Shown: positions 25,708-35,072, counted from the stretch's first letter. The stretch: DNA of 59,959 nt from Clostridiales bacterium (GCA_013619125.1 JABXKS010000027.1:1-59959), one strand, 5' to 3'. The notes: generated from the letters alone by a model not told the origin. Program-made: numbers and translations.

Positions 25708-26552
25708 AAAATCGCGTAATGGAGTATGTGTTCATCACGTTCGGGGCATTTTTAGTGGCCGCAGGCGTATATTTCTTTTTGGTGCCAAGTAATTTGGCGG
25801 TAGGGGGAGTCAGTGGGCTTGCCATTGTTTTGAAATCATTTTTACCGAACGCGAACATCGGTGTTCTGAGTCTGATGATGAATGGCGTTTTATTTATTGT
25901 GGGCTTTATTTTCATTGGTGTGGGATTCGGTGCAAAAACCATTTACTCCAGTATGGCGATCTCTTTTTCTCTGGGGATGATGGAAATTTTCTATCCGATG
26001 CAACAGCCGTTTTCCGATGATATGTTTTTGGTGCTGGTGATGGGCGTATTGGTTTCCGGCGCGGGGATTGCGATCGTATTCAATCAGAATGCCTCTTCGG
26101 GAGGGACTGATATTATTGCAAAAATCCTGAACAAGTACTTTAAAATTTCTATCGGCGTTGGCTTGTTTATCGCAGATTTTTTCATTGTTCTTGCGGCTGG
26201 TTATGTGTTTGGCATCGAGGTGTTTATGTACGCGTTTATTGGCTTGATCGTGAATGGAACTGTGATTGACGGTATGATTGAAGGCTTCAATACTTGTGTT
26301 GAGGTTATGATAATCAGCCGGGAAAGCGAGACGATTAAAACCTATGTAATGGACACCATGGAGCGCGGTGTGACGGTCTATCAGGCAACAGGCGGATATA
26401 CAAAGGAGCAAAAGGAAGTTCTTCTAACAGTTGTTGGGAAACGGGAATTTGTTCAATTGAGAAAATTCATCAAGCAAATTGATCGAACGGCATTTATTAC
26501 GACGAAAAAAGCCCATGAAATTTTGGGAGAAGGTTTTAGTGAACTGGATTAG
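25704..26552 (+). CDS. YitT-family membrane protein (DUF161/DUF2179)
   Basis: This 282-residue protein has five or six hydrophobic segments in residues 1-170 (EYVFITFGAFLVAAGVYFFL first, then VGGVSGLAIVLKSFL) and a soluble C-terminal DUF2179 domain. That domain contains the conserved MERGVTVYQATGGYT and ends with ITTKKAHEILG. The family is widespread in Bacillota and its biochemical function is unclear. Its start overlaps the previous stop (ATGA), so it is translated with the B12 operon. No terminator is obvious after it. Confidence 0.88.
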   Translation: MKNRVMEYVFITFGAFLVAAGVYFFLVPSNLAVGGVSGLAIVLKSFLPNANIGVLSLMMNGVLFIVGFIFIGVGFGAKTIYSSMAISFSLGMMEIFYPMQQPFSDDMFLVLVMGVLVSGAGIAIVFNQNASSGGTDIIAKILNKYFKISIGVGLFIADFFIVLAAGYVFGIEVFMYAFIGLIVNGTVIDGMIEGFNTCVEVMIISRESETIKTYVMDTMERGVTVYQATGGYTKEQKEVLLTVVGKREFVQLRKFIKQIDRTAFITTKKAHEILGEGFSELD

Positions 26553-26614
26553 TCCATTCTGGAAAAGCGACTGTTTTTATGGAGAAGATGCCGAATTAAG
26601 ATTTTGCAATTTCT

Positions 26615-26643
26615 TTGCAGTTACCCGTGGCCTGTTTTATAGT
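26615..26643 (+). promoter_or_regulatory. Promoter of the threonine dehydrogenase gene
   Basis: TTGCAG (26615-26620) and TATAGT (26638-26643) are separated by 17 bases and lie 30 bases before the start codon. The 118-base gap after yitT holds nothing else that I can identify. Confidence 0.6.
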
Positions 26644-26673
26644 AAAAGTAGGAGATCATAAGGGGGTACCATG

Positions 26674-27624
26674 ATGAAGAAGATTTTGGTTACTGGCGCT
26701 TTAGGGCAAGTCGGAACCGCTTTGACAAAAAGGTTGCAACAGGAATATGGCTTCGATCAAGTATTGGCAACGGGATTGCAGGAGAATACAATCCTAGATG
26801 CGCGATACGAAAAACTGAACGTCCTGAATGGAAAAGAGATGATGCGGGTGGTGCGCAAGCATCGAATTGACAGCGTCATTCATCTCGCAGCACTCCTTTC
26901 CGCAACAGCGGAAGGAAAACCTTTGCTCGCATGGGATGTGAATATGAACGGTCTGCTGAATGTGCTAACCGTTGCAAAGGACGCAAAATTAAAGGTCTTT
27001 ACCCCAAGTTCCATCGCGGCATTCGGTATTGGCACACCACCGGATCAGACGCCACAAGATACCTTGCAACGGCCTACGACAATGTATGGGGTAACCAAGG
27101 TATCAGGAGAATTATTGTGTGATTACTTTTACCGCAAGTTTGGCGTGGATACAAGAGGTGTGCGGTATCCGGGCTTGATTTCACATGAATCCTTGCCGGG
27201 AGGTGGAACCACGGATTACGCAGTGCATATCTTTTACGACGCTTTGTTAAATGGAACATACACATCGCCGATCGCCAAAGGTACCAAGATGGATATGATG
27301 TATATGCCGGATGCGTTAAATGCCATTGTTCAGCTGATGGAAGCGGATCCCTCACGGTTGATCCACCGCAACGCATTCAACGTGACCGCTATGAGTTTTG
27401 CACCGGAAGATGTGGCGAATGCTATACAAAAGCATATACCGGAATTTGAAATGCATTATGATGTCAATCAGAATCTGCAGCAAATTGCTGATTCTTGGCC
27501 GAATTCCCTCGATGATTCTGCGGCACGAGCAGAATGGGATTGGAAACCAGAATACGATTTGCCTCGAATGACGAAAGAAATGCTGATTGCATTGAAAATG
27601 AAATTAAAACAGCCTGTCAGATGA
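26674..27624 (+). CDS. L-threonine 3-dehydrogenase, short-chain (NAD-dependent epimerase-like)
   Basis: This 316-residue protein is an extended SDR with the Rossmann motif GALGQVG and catalytic YGVTK (Tyr138, Lys142). The segments PGLISHESLPGGGTTDYAV and MDMMYMPDALNAI are hallmarks of the SDR-type threonine dehydrogenase, which oxidises L-threonine to 2-amino-3-ketobutyrate with NAD. The ATG at 26674 is preferred to 26671 because AAGGGGG is then 7 bases away. No 2-amino-3-ketobutyrate CoA ligase lies nearby. The gene appears monocistronic, between its own promoter and a terminator. Confidence 0.88.
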   Translation: MKKILVTGALGQVGTALTKRLQQEYGFDQVLATGLQENTILDARYEKLNVLNGKEMMRVVRKHRIDSVIHLAALLSATAEGKPLLAWDVNMNGLLNVLTVAKDAKLKVFTPSSIAAFGIGTPPDQTPQDTLQRPTTMYGVTKVSGELLCDYFYRKFGVDTRGVRYPGLISHESLPGGGTTDYAVHIFYDALLNGTYTSPIAKGTKMDMMYMPDALNAIVQLMEADPSRLIHRNAFNVTAMSFAPEDVANAIQKHIPEFEMHYDVNQNLQQIADSWPNSLDDSAARAEWDWKPEYDLPRMTKEMLIALKMKLKQPVR

Positions 27625-27637
27625 TGGGCTGCTTTTT
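27610..27637 (+). terminator. Terminator after the threonine dehydrogenase gene
   Basis: CAGCC / GGCTG with a twelve-base loop precedes CTTTTT. The stem is short, and the stop codon lies in the loop. Confidence 0.55.
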
Positions 27638-27651
27638 CGTGCTCTTTGCTG

Positions 27652-27681
27652 TTGACAAATGATTTTCAAACACGGTATAAT
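27652..27681 (+). promoter_or_regulatory. valS promoter
   Basis: TTGACA (27652-27657) and TATAAT (27676-27681), both perfect hexamers, are separated by 18 bases and lie upstream of the T-box leader. Confidence 0.85.
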
Positions 27682-27694
27682 CAGATGAAATAGT

Positions 27695-27925
27695 TGACTT
27701 TGATGAAGAGGAGTAAATCCCTTATCTTTGTAGAGAGCGGGTTCAATAGCTGAAAGAACCTGTAAAGCCCTAAGGATTGAAGGTCGCTTCGGAGTCGCAT
27801 TGCTGAATGGAGTAGGCAGTGCCGGTTCATTTCGTTATCAATGATCGAGTGTTTGTTCCTTTGGAGCAAGAACGAAGGTGGTACCGCGGAAGTTTCCCGT
27901 CCTTTTTTAAGGACGGGTTTTTTTA
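27695..27925 (+). promoter_or_regulatory. T-box leader of valS
   Basis: The leader contains the stem I element GCTGAAAG, a likely specifier GTC (valine) at 27783-27785 in the context GAAGGTCGC, and the T-box AGGTGGTACCGCGG at 27876-27889. A terminator follows (CCCGTCC / GGACGGG and seven T residues, 27897-27924). Uncharged valine tRNA should stabilise the antiterminator and allow valS transcription. Confidence 0.94.
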
Positions 27926-27939
27926 TTGAGGAGGAAAAT

Positions 27940-30567
27940 ATGGAAAATAATTTGAACAAAACCTATGATCCCAAAGCGTTTGAAGATCGCATTTATGCAT
28001 TTTGGGAAGAAGAAAATCATTTCCACGCAGAGGTGAATCCGGAGAAAAAGCCCTACACCATTATGATGCCCCCTCCAAATGTAACGGGGAAATTACATAT
28101 GGGTCATGCCATTGACAATACCTTACAGGATATTCTGATTCGCTGGAAGCGCATGCAAGGCTATGAAGCACTTTGGATGCCTGGAATGGATCATGCCAGC
28201 ATTTCGACAGAGGTGAAAGTTGTTGAAAAATTACGTGCCGAGGGTCGATCCAAAGATGAATTGGGACGAGACGGATTCTTGAAAGAAGCTTGGGATTGGA
28301 CCCATGAATACGGTGGAAATATTCGTAACCAATTGAAAAAAATTGGGGTTTCCTGTGATTGGGAACGAGAGAGATTCACCCTGGACGATGGATTGAGCAA
28401 GGCGGTTGAAGAGGTGTTTATCCGTCTGTACGAAAAGGATCTGATCTATCAAGGAGACCGCATTATCAACTGGTGTCCAAACTGTGGTACCGCAATCTCC
28501 GATGCGGAAGTGGAGCATATGGAAGAGGACGGACATTTTTGGCATATCAAATATCCCTTCAAAGATTCTGATGAGTACTTGGTCATCGCGACCACGCGTC
28601 CTGAAACCATGTTGGGTGATACGGCAGTAGCGGTTCATCCAGATGATGAGCGCTATCAAGACCTTGTTGGCAAGTCCTTGATCTTGCCATTGGTTGATAA
28701 GGAAATCCCTTTGGTGGCTGATACCTATGTTGACAAAGAATTTGGAACGGGTGCCGTAAAGATCACCCCAGCCCATGATCCCAACGATTTTGAGGTGGGA
28801 GCACGACACAACCTCGAAGTTTTGCGTATTATGGATGATGAAGCGAAGATCAACGAAGCCGGCGGCGTCTATGCTGGAATGGATCGTTACGAAGCCAGAA
28901 AAGCCATTGTACGGGATTTGGAAGAGCAAGGGTACTTGGTTAAGATTGAAGCCCATAGCCATAATGTGGGCCATTGTGAGCGCTGTAAAACAACCGTGGA
29001 GCCTATTGTGTCGAAGCAATGGTTCGTCAAGATGGAGCCATTGGCAAAACCAGCAATTGAAGCCTTGAAATCTGGCGAGCTGAACTTTGTGCCGGAACGT
29101 TTTAGCAAGGTCTATCTGCACTGGTTGGAAAACATTCGGGACTGGTGTATTTCTCGTCAATTGTGGTGGGGGCATCGATTGCCTGTCTATTATTGTGATG
29201 ATTGTGGCGAGGTGATCATTTCCCGCGAAAAACCAGAGACTTGCGGCAAATGTGGCAGTGAAAACCTACGACGTGACCCGGATACCTTGGATACATGGTT
29301 CTCCTCAGCGCTTTGGCCGTTTTCAACCCTGGGTTGGCCTGAGAAGACAAAGGAATTGGACTATTTCTATCCCACGGACGTATTGGTAACGGGATATGAC
29401 ATCATCTTCTTCTGGGTTGTTCGAATGGTATTCTCCGGGATGGAAAATATGGGAGAAAATCCATTTAAGCATGTCCTCATACACGGATTGATACGTGACT
29501 CGGACGGCCGAAAGATGAGCAAGTCCTTGGGGAACGGTATTGATCCTTTGGAAGTTATCGATCAATATGGGGCGGATGCCTTGCGTTTTTCTCTGATAAC
29601 GGGCAACTCACCTGGAAACGATATGCGCTTTTCTTATGAACGTGTGGAAGCGAATCGGAATTTCGCCAATAAGCTGTGGAATGCAACGCGATTTGTACTG
29701 ATGAATCTGTCGGATGACTTTGTACGGACTGAATCCAATGCGGTGGAAGATCGCTGGATCCGTTCTCGTGTACAGCAAACCGCAAAATCAATGACCGCTC
29801 AAATGGAAAAATTCGAGTTGGGTATGGCAGGGCAGGAGATTTATGATTGCATTTGGGAACTTTATTGCGATTGGTATATTGAACTCGTCAAGCCAAGACT
29901 ATATGGGGATGATCAGGAAAGCAAGAATGCTGCATTGACAACTTTGCTTGATGTCTTGTCGGATATGCTGAAATTGCTACATCCATTTATGCCGTTTATT
30001 ACAGAAGAAATTTGGTCACATCTGCCAGATCGAAAAATCGCGTTGATTCGCGCTGACTGGCCGGTTCGGGAAGAAGAACCGGATCAAGAGGCGATTGAGA
30101 CGATGGAATATATGATCGAGGCGATCCGAACCATTCGAAATACGCGATCGGAATTGAATGTGATTCCGTCCAAAAAAGCCAAGATTTTTATTGATTCCAA
30201 GGATGAGTGGGCAAGAGCAACTTTGATGGAAAATCAAGGCTTCTTAAAAACCCTGGCATCGGCTTCTGAAGTCCTGCTGATGGAAGATACGGAACAAATG
30301 GTGGATGAAGTGGTAGCCGCTATGATTGAAAAAGCACGATTCTACTTGCCTTTGGCTGAGTTGGTGGATTTCAAAAAGGAAATCGAGCGCTTGGAAAAAG
30401 AAAAGGTGAAACTGGAAGGCGAATTGAAGCGTGTCAACGGAAAGTTGAACAACAAGAAATTCACAGATAAAGCACCGGAAGCGGTTGTGGAAGAGGAACG
30501 ACAGAAGAAGGCGAAATACGAAGACATGATGCAGTCGGTACTGGAACGATTAGCAAAATTTGAATAA
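27940..30567 (+). CDS. valS: Valyl-tRNA synthetase
   Basis: This 875-residue class I synthetase charges valine tRNA. The HIGH motif appears in [16 protein letters not shown] (about residues 43-58) and the KMSKS motif in [12 protein letters not shown] (about residue 525). The CP1 editing domain contains [17 protein letters not shown], and the C-terminus ends in the coiled coil [17 protein letters not shown]. The ATG at 27940 follows AGGAGG; a longer in-frame reading from 27841 lies inside the T-box leader and is rejected. Length is typical for ValS. Confidence 0.97.
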   Translation: MENNLNKTYDPKAFEDRIYAFWEEENHFHAEVNPEKKPYTIMMPPPNVTGKLHMGHAIDNTLQDILIRWKRMQGYEALWMPGMDHASISTEVKVVEKLRAEGRSKDELGRDGFLKEAWDWTHEYGGNIRNQLKKIGVSCDWERERFTLDDGLSKAVEEVFIRLYEKDLIYQGDRIINWCPNCGTAISDAEVEHMEEDGHFWHIKYPFKDSDEYLVIATTRPETMLGDTAVAVHPDDERYQDLVGKSLILPLVDKEIPLVADTYVDKEFGTGAVKITPAHDPNDFEVGARHNLEVLRIMDDEAKINEAGGVYAGMDRYEARKAIVRDLEEQGYLVKIEAHSHNVGHCERCKTTVEPIVSKQWFVKMEPLAKPAIEALKSGELNFVPERFSKVYLHWLENIRDWCISRQLWWGHRLPVYYCDDCGEVIISREKPETCGKCGSENLRRDPDTLDTWFSSALWPFSTLGWPEKTKELDYFYPTDVLVTGYDIIFFWVVRMVFSGMENMGENPFKHVLIHGLIRDSDGRKMSKSLGNGIDPLEVIDQYGADALRFSLITGNSPGNDMRFSYERVEANRNFANKLWNATRFVLMNLSDDFVRTESNAVEDRWIRSRVQQTAKSMTAQMEKFELGMAGQEIYDCIWELYCDWYIELVKPRLYGDDQESKNAALTTLLDVLSDMLKLLHPFMPFITEEIWSHLPDRKIALIRADWPVREEEPDQEAIETMEYMIEAIRTIRNTRSELNVIPSKKAKIFIDSKDEWARATLMENQGFLKTLASASEVLLMEDTEQMVDEVVAAMIEKARFYLPLAELVDFKKEIERLEKEKVKLEGELKRVNGKLNNKKFTDKAPEAVVEEERQKKAKYEDMMQSVLERLAKFE

Positions 30568-30605
30568 AAAAACAACACGGCAGTTATTCTGCCGTGTTGT
30601 TTTCG
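30565..30605 (+). terminator. Bidirectional terminator shared by valS and the DUF4364 gene
   Basis: AACAACACGGCAG / CTGCCGTGTTGTT with a five-base loop has A residues on the left and T residues on the right. The stop codon of the minus-strand gene falls in its loop. Confidence 0.88.
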
Positions 30606-31129
30606 TTTGTTAGCGATTCAAGAATTTGATTGAAAATAGCTCCGGATTCCATATGCCAATTCTTGCAGATTAATTTGGCTTGCTGTTGAGAAACCACATT
30701 CAAGGTTTGGCTGAAGAGTAGGGTTTCATTTTCAACAACCTTCAAGGTTACAATATATTCCGTGTCATTTTTCTTGTAATAATGTCCAGTCACCTGTCTT
30801 GCCTTTACGCGCTCACTTTTTTTAACCAAAGCGTTTTCAGTCAATTGATGCCGCACTGCTTCTGGAATGCGATCCTCAAAGAACAAAAGAGTATCTTCTC
30901 CAAGTTTTGTTAAGGCATATCCGGAATGGTCATCTTGAATGGGACAAATTTCGGCAAAAGAAGCCCCGGCCAATTCGCTGAGATATTGTTGAATCATAAA
31001 GTAATTCAAGGACAAATTCTCCAATATAAATTGAATAAACTCAGAATTGGGTATGGGGATTTCCAGTACTTTCATCGAATACAAAAGAATTAATTTATTT
31101 TGAGCTAGTTCGGTGGTGCTTTCAAACAT
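30584..31129 (-). CDS. DUF4364 family protein, predicted winged-helix regulator
   Basis: This 181-residue protein matches the Clostridia-typical DUF4364 family. Its N-terminal half resembles a winged helix (NKLILLYSMKVLEIPIPNSE, then NYFMIQQYLSELAGASFAEI and GYALTKLGEDTLLFFEDRIP). The second half is a beta-rich domain with HYYKKNDTEYIVTLKVVENE. The start at 31129 has GGAG about 8 bases upstream; extending upstream would cross the promoter. It is single, convergent with valS and divergent from a polysaccharide deacetylase gene. Its targets are unknown. Confidence 0.8.
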   Translation of the reverse strand: MFESTTELAQNKLILLYSMKVLEIPIPNSEFIQFILENLSLNYFMIQQYLSELAGASFAEICPIQDDHSGYALTKLGEDTLLFFEDRIPEAVRHQLTENALVKKSERVKARQVTGHYYKKNDTEYIVTLKVVENETLLFSQTLNVVSQQQAKLICKNWHMESGAIFNQILESLTNENNTAE

Positions 31130-31157
31130 CTGATCAACTCCATAAGAATGATGCTTC

Positions 31158-31163
31158 ATTATA
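31158..31163 (-). promoter_or_regulatory. -10 element of the DUF4364 gene
   Basis: A perfect TATAAT on the minus strand lies 28 bases before the start codon. I do not see a good -35 match. Confidence 0.45.
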
Positions 31164-31240
31164 CCATAGAAACCCCTGAATCGGGTAGATTTCTTCTGGC
31201 CCTTTTGATATGATGAGAGGGACAAAAAGGGGAGGAAAAC

Positions 31241-32410
31241 ATGAAGAAATACAAAGGAATATGGTTTGGAGCATTGCTTGTCTTGCTCTTGCTATCGGGT
31301 TGTAGTGCCTCGATGGAAAGCCCGAGTGAAAATTCAAGCGCAATTGAAGCACCCGAAAATCAGGATATCGAAACCGTGCCGACGGTTGACGAGGGTAAAA
31401 AGGAAGAACCAGACCCAATTCCGGTGGAAGAACCAGTGCTGCCAACCATGGAAGAAATCAAGGGAACCATTGATTTGTCCATGAAACCGAATGAGGTTGG
31501 GAAAGTCATGGTGCTGATGTATCACAATATTGGAGATGAGGAAAAGACGTGGGCGCGAACACCAGAAAATTTTCGTCGCGACCTGGAAACCTTATATGAA
31601 AAAAACTACCGTCCGGTTTCTTTGATGGATTATGTGCACGGAGAGATGGATCTTCCTGCTGGGATGACGCCTTTTGTTCTCACCTTTGATGACGGCAATG
31701 AAAATAATTTCCGTTATCTTGAAACGGAAAATGGATGGGAACTTGATCCGAATTGTGCGGTGGGTATTTTAGAAGCATTCCGACTTGAACACGAGGATTT
31801 TGATCCACAAGCCAGCTTTTTCGTTTATGGATCACGGCCATTTCGACAAGAAGAGTTGACTGAAAAGAAATTACAATTTCTACTGGATAACGGCTATGAA
31901 GTCGGCAATCATTCTTGGGGACACGATGATTATACGGAAGAAGAATTCAACGACCCAAAAGCCGTTGAGAAAAGTCTTGGAAAGAATGTGGCATACCTAG
32001 AAACTCTCATTGAACCTGGTTCCGTAACTGCCCTTGCCTTGCCGTACGGTCATAGACCTTCAAAGGATGCTGAGGCTGCGAGACTAGCCTTAATAGAAGG
32101 TTCCTATGAGGGAACGGAATATGAAAATTTCGCAATTTTAAATGTTGGATGGGATCCTGACAAATCACCGTATCATCAGGATTTTAATCCCTATTCGATT
32201 CATCGGATCCGGGCCAGCGAGATGAATGTTGACAACGTCGGTCTTTATGACTGGATTGCAAATTTCGACAAGCACCCTGACAGGCGGTATATCAGTGATG
32301 GGGTTGTTGATGTGATTACCGTACCGATTGAAAAATTCGATTTACTTGGCGAGGAATATCGAAAAGGAGACGAGTGGGTCGATCGTGTTTATATGTATTC
32401 GTTCGAATAG
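31241..32410 (+). CDS. Polysaccharide deacetylase lipoprotein (NodB domain)
   Basis: This 389-residue protein starts with a lipoprotein signal peptide (ALLVLLLLSGC, lipobox LSGC). An acidic, proline-rich linker runs to about residue 85, then a NodB deacetylase domain. The catalytic and metal residues are visible: TFDDG with Asp150 and Asp151, and NHSWGH with His224 and His228. Such enzymes remove acetyl groups from peptidoglycan or other glycans at the cell surface. GGGGAGGA precedes the ATG. A 52-residue membrane protein follows 8 bases downstream. Confidence 0.9.
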   Translation: MKKYKGIWFGALLVLLLLSGCSASMESPSENSSAIEAPENQDIETVPTVDEGKKEEPDPIPVEEPVLPTMEEIKGTIDLSMKPNEVGKVMVLMYHNIGDEEKTWARTPENFRRDLETLYEKNYRPVSLMDYVHGEMDLPAGMTPFVLTFDDGNENNFRYLETENGWELDPNCAVGILEAFRLEHEDFDPQASFFVYGSRPFRQEELTEKKLQFLLDNGYEVGNHSWGHDDYTEEEFNDPKAVEKSLGKNVAYLETLIEPGSVTALALPYGHRPSKDAEAARLALIEGSYEGTEYENFAILNVGWDPDKSPYHQDFNPYSIHRIRASEMNVDNVGLYDWIANFDKHPDRRYISDGVVDVITVPIEKFDLLGEEYRKGDEWVDRVYMYSFE

Positions 32411-32418
32411 GAGGAAGT

Positions 32419-32577
32419 ATGAGTTTTCAACTTCAAATGGTCATCGGCGTCATCTTTTTTGTGATTCTGGTCAGTATGCAATATACGTTGAATCGGATTC
32501 TCGTGGAACTGAAAAAACTGAATCTTAAAATGGAGCGGCTTGTGGGCCGCGATCGGGACGAAGATAGATTTTCTTAG
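32419..32577 (+). CDS. Small single-pass membrane protein
   Basis: A 52-residue product with one hydrophobic helix (VIGVIFFVILVSMQYTL) and a highly charged C-terminus. AGGAGGAAGT stands directly before the ATG and the gene lies 8 bases after the deacetylase stop, so translation is likely. I do not recognise the family. A longer in-frame reading from 32374 would run into the deacetylase gene and lacks a ribosome binding site. Confidence 0.6.
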   Translation: MSFQLQMVIGVIFFVILVSMQYTLNRILVELKKLNLKMERLVGRDRDEDRFS

Positions 32578-32617
32578 TCAATTGTGGTACAATGAGGAAA
32601 AATTATGGGGGTACGAC

Positions 32618-33154
32618 GTGGATACAAGTAAACGAAAAATCATATTTTCCCATGAGGAAATTCAAAAAGTGGTTCAGCAACTGGGCCAAAAAATAGAAGA
32701 GGATTATAAAGGGGAACAATTACTGGTAATTTCCTTGTTGAAGGGAAGCTTTATCTTCGCTGCAGATTTGATTCGCGCTATCGATGGAGATGTGCAAATG
32801 GAGTTTATGACAACATCGAGCTATGGCCATGGGGAATCCTCGACGGGCGAAGTCAGTATTGTGACGGATTTGTCTGTTGATATTGCTGGACGCCATGTCT
32901 TGATTGTTGATGATATCGTGGATTCTGGATTGACCATGTCTGTTGTTATGAAACATCTTCAAGCGTCGAAGCCGGCTTCATTAAAGTCTTGTGTGCTGTT
33001 GGATAAACCGGAGCGCAGAGTCGTCGAAATTGTGCCAGACTATTGTGGATTTGTCATTCCAGATCTTTTTATTGTCGGTTATGGATTGAATTACGGAGAC
33101 TACTTTCGAAACATCCCGTATATTTTTTCTTTTATTCAAAATGAGGAAGCGTAA
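32618..33154 (+). CDS. hpt: Hypoxanthine phosphoribosyltransferase
   Basis: Hpt salvages hypoxanthine and guanine with PRPP. The 178-residue protein carries the PRPP-binding motif VLIVDDIVDSGLTMS and the family's VISLLKGSFIFAADLIRAI. It uses a GTG start at 32618 with a GGGGG ribosome binding site 6 bases away; upstream in-frame extension would include part of the 52-residue gene and lacks support. A possible -10 (TACAAT, 32588-32593) lies in front. A terminator follows directly. Confidence 0.94.
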   Translation: MDTSKRKIIFSHEEIQKVVQQLGQKIEEDYKGEQLLVISLLKGSFIFAADLIRAIDGDVQMEFMTTSSYGHGESSTGEVSIVTDLSVDIAGRHVLIVDDIVDSGLTMSVVMKHLQASKPASLKSCVLLDKPERRVVEIVPDYCGFVIPDLFIVGYGLNYGDYFRNIPYIFSFIQNEEA

Positions 33155-33179
33155 AAGAAGAGTTCGCTCTTCTTTTTTC
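33154..33179 (+). terminator. Terminator after hpt
   Basis: AAAGAAGAG / CTCTTCTTT with a TTCG tetraloop is followed by T residues, immediately after the hpt stop. Confidence 0.85.
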
Positions 33180-33192
33180 TTTGGAGGGAATT

Positions 33193-33945
33193 ATGAGTAG
33201 CTATGAAGGCTTGGCGGATTATTACGATCAATTGATGACGCGGGACGTTGATTATGAAAAATGGGGCAATTATCTATGGGCACTGTTGACGGAGATTCAA
33301 CCCGCTCCAAGAGAGGGATTGGAACTGGCTGCGGGAACTGGAAATATTACGGAACAATTGGTTGCTAAAAATTGCCATTTGGACGCATTCGATCGATCGG
33401 AAGAAATGCTGATGATCGCACGTGAAAAAAAACTTTCAATTCGTGATGTGCAGTTCTATCAGCAGGACATGGTTGATTTTCGATTTGCAAAAAGTTATGA
33501 TTTTGCCATTTGCGCGTGTGACAGCTTGAATTATCTTTTGGACGACGGTGATTTGTTGCGTACCTTTCAACGAGTTTTCGATCAATTGAAACCTGGAGGC
33601 GTTTTTCTATTTGATGTCGTGACCCTGTATCGCATGAAAGAGATGTATGGCAATGAAACCTTTGTCGTCGATCAAGACGATGTATTCTATGTATGGAAAA
33701 ACACTTGGAATCCCGAAAAGAAACAAATTTCATATGAAATCACTTTTTTCGCGCAAATTGACGATTGTTATGATCGATTTGACGAATTTCATCAGCAACG
33801 GGGATACACGATGGAAGAAATAGAGGCTGCCTTAAGCGAAGCTGGTTTTGTAGAAACACAATCTTTTGACGGTTTTTCAAAAAGCCCCGTCACAGATAAA
33901 AGCGAACGCATTCAATGGCGAGCAAAAAAAGGAGCAATATCATGA
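33193..33945 (+). CDS. Class I SAM-dependent methyltransferase
   Basis: This 250-residue protein has a Rossmann methyltransferase fold. LELAAGTGNIT is the SAM-binding motif I, DAFDRSEEMLMIA is motif II with the ribose-binding acidic residue, and YDFAICACDSLNYLL is motif IV. The opening YEGLADYYDQLM is common in small-molecule methyltransferases of this kind. GGAGGG lies 6 bases before the ATG. The stop overlaps the hslO start (ATGA). The substrate cannot be predicted. Confidence 0.85.
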   Translation: MSSYEGLADYYDQLMTRDVDYEKWGNYLWALLTEIQPAPREGLELAAGTGNITEQLVAKNCHLDAFDRSEEMLMIAREKKLSIRDVQFYQQDMVDFRFAKSYDFAICACDSLNYLLDDGDLLRTFQRVFDQLKPGGVFLFDVVTLYRMKEMYGNETFVVDQDDVFYVWKNTWNPEKKQISYEITFFAQIDDCYDRFDEFHQQRGYTMEEIEAALSEAGFVETQSFDGFSKSPVTDKSERIQWRAKKGAIS

Positions 33946-34823
33946 ATCACATTTTACGCGGCATGGATCGCGGACAGAACTTTCGCTTTTTTTTGGCGAA
34001 CACCACGGAATTGACAGAAGAAATGAAAGCTATTCACCAAATGAGTGAGACGGCAACGGCCGCCCTGGGCAGAACTGCCGCCATCTCAGCAATCATGGCG
34101 AGTATGATGAAAAGCCTCAAAGATAAGATCACAGTCCAAATACAAGGGGACGGTCCTGCTGGCAGGCTGATACTGGTCGCGTCATCGACGGGAGGCATTA
34201 AGGCGACTGTGGATCACCCGGAGATTGAGTTGCCCTTAAAAACGAACGGGAAGCTTGACGTTGGCGGTTACATCGGCAGGGAAGGGGAGATGATCATTCT
34301 ACGCGATCTTGGATTAAAAGAGCCCTATGTCGGCCGCTCTCCCTTGGTTTCTGGAGAGATTGCCGAAGATTTTACCTATTATTTCGCAACAAGCGAGCAA
34401 CAGCCAAGCGTTGTCAATCTTGGGGTCTTGTTTGATAAGGACGGACGTGTGGAAACGGCTGGTGGAATTCTCGTTCAAACAATGCCTGACATTCCAGAAG
34501 AAGTCTTGGCTCAATTGGAAAAAGACGTAGCTTCCATGCCCACATTCACTGAAGTGGCTCAAAATTCTGAAGATCCGACCGAGCGACTTCGGGCATTACT
34601 GCCCTCGTTTGAATTAGATTGCATGGATGAAATGCCCGTGTTCTGGGAGTGCGATTGTTCGCGGGAAAGAATGGAACAGGCCTTGCTTGCCCTTGGCGGT
34701 GAGGAGCTGAAAACCTTGATGGATGAGGATGAAACAACAGAAATGCATTGCCATTTTTGCAATACGAATTATCATTTCTCTCAGGAGGATCTTTTGCGCT
34801 TAATTCAGGAAGTGAATGGGTAA
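33942..34823 (+). CDS. hslO: Redox-regulated chaperone Hsp33
   Basis: Hsp33 is a cytoplasmic holdase activated by oxidative unfolding. The 293-residue protein keeps the four zinc cysteines: Cys237 and Cys239 in ECDCSRE, and Cys270 and Cys273 in HCHFCNTNY. The N-terminal domain shows GRTAAISAIMASMMKS. The ATG at 33942 overlaps the preceding methyltransferase stop, so the two are translationally coupled. It is the last gene before the tRNA cluster. Confidence 0.96.
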   Translation: MNHILRGMDRGQNFRFFLANTTELTEEMKAIHQMSETATAALGRTAAISAIMASMMKSLKDKITVQIQGDGPAGRLILVASSTGGIKATVDHPEIELPLKTNGKLDVGGYIGREGEMIILRDLGLKEPYVGRSPLVSGEIAEDFTYYFATSEQQPSVVNLGVLFDKDGRVETAGGILVQTMPDIPEEVLAQLEKDVASMPTFTEVAQNSEDPTERLRALLPSFELDCMDEMPVFWECDCSRERMEQALLALGGEELKTLMDEDETTEMHCHFCNTNYHFSQEDLLRLIQEVNG

Positions 34824-34870
34824 TCCTGGAATTCAGACAATTTTTAATAGTGGAACTTTACTGCGACCCG

Positions 34871-34899
34871 TTGACTTTTACCGAATGATATTGTAATAT
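34871..34899 (+). promoter_or_regulatory. Promoter of the tRNA cluster
   Basis: TTGACT (34871-34876) and TAATAT (34894-34899) are 17 bases apart and lie 16 bases before the first tRNA. Confidence 0.65.
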
Positions 34900-34915
34900 A
34901 TAGAAGTCGCAGTTA

Positions 34916-34991
34916 GCCCAGATAGCTCAGTCGGTAGAGCAGGGGACTGAAAATCCCCGTGTCGGTGGTTCGATTCCGCCTCTGGGCACCA
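34916..34991 (+). tRNA. tRNA-Phe (anticodon GAA)
   Basis: A 76-base cloverleaf with acceptor stem GCCCAGA / TCTGGGC, D-arm AGCTCAGTCGGTAGAGC, anticodon loop CTGAAAA giving GAA, T-arm GGTTCGATTCC and an encoded CCA end. Confidence 0.97.
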
Positions 34992-34997
34992 ATATTT

Positions 34998-35072
34998 GCG
35001 AAAGTAGCTCAGTGGTAGAGCTTCGCCTTGCCAAGGCGAAGGTCGCGAGTTCGAATCTCGTCTTTCGCTCCA
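34998..35072 (+). tRNA. tRNA-Gly (anticodon GCC)
   Basis: A 75-base cloverleaf with acceptor stem GCGAAAG / CTTTCGC, D-arm AGCTCAGTGGTAGAGC, anticodon GCC in the loop TTGCCAA, T-arm AGTTCGAATCT and an encoded CCA. Confidence 0.97.

Noticed and set aside
25890-26411. A 173-codon minus-strand frame opposite yitT
   Set aside because: It is histidine- and asparagine-rich, as expected from reading a hydrophobic gene backwards, and has no start signals.
27841-27939. In-frame N-terminal extension of valS
   Set aside because: It would translate the T-box and terminator; the ATG at 27940 has a proper AGGAGG site.
28231-29175. A 314-codon open frame on the minus strand inside valS
   Set aside because: It is antisense to conserved ValRS sequence, has no ribosome binding site, and its translation resembles no family. 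It is a by-product of codon bias.
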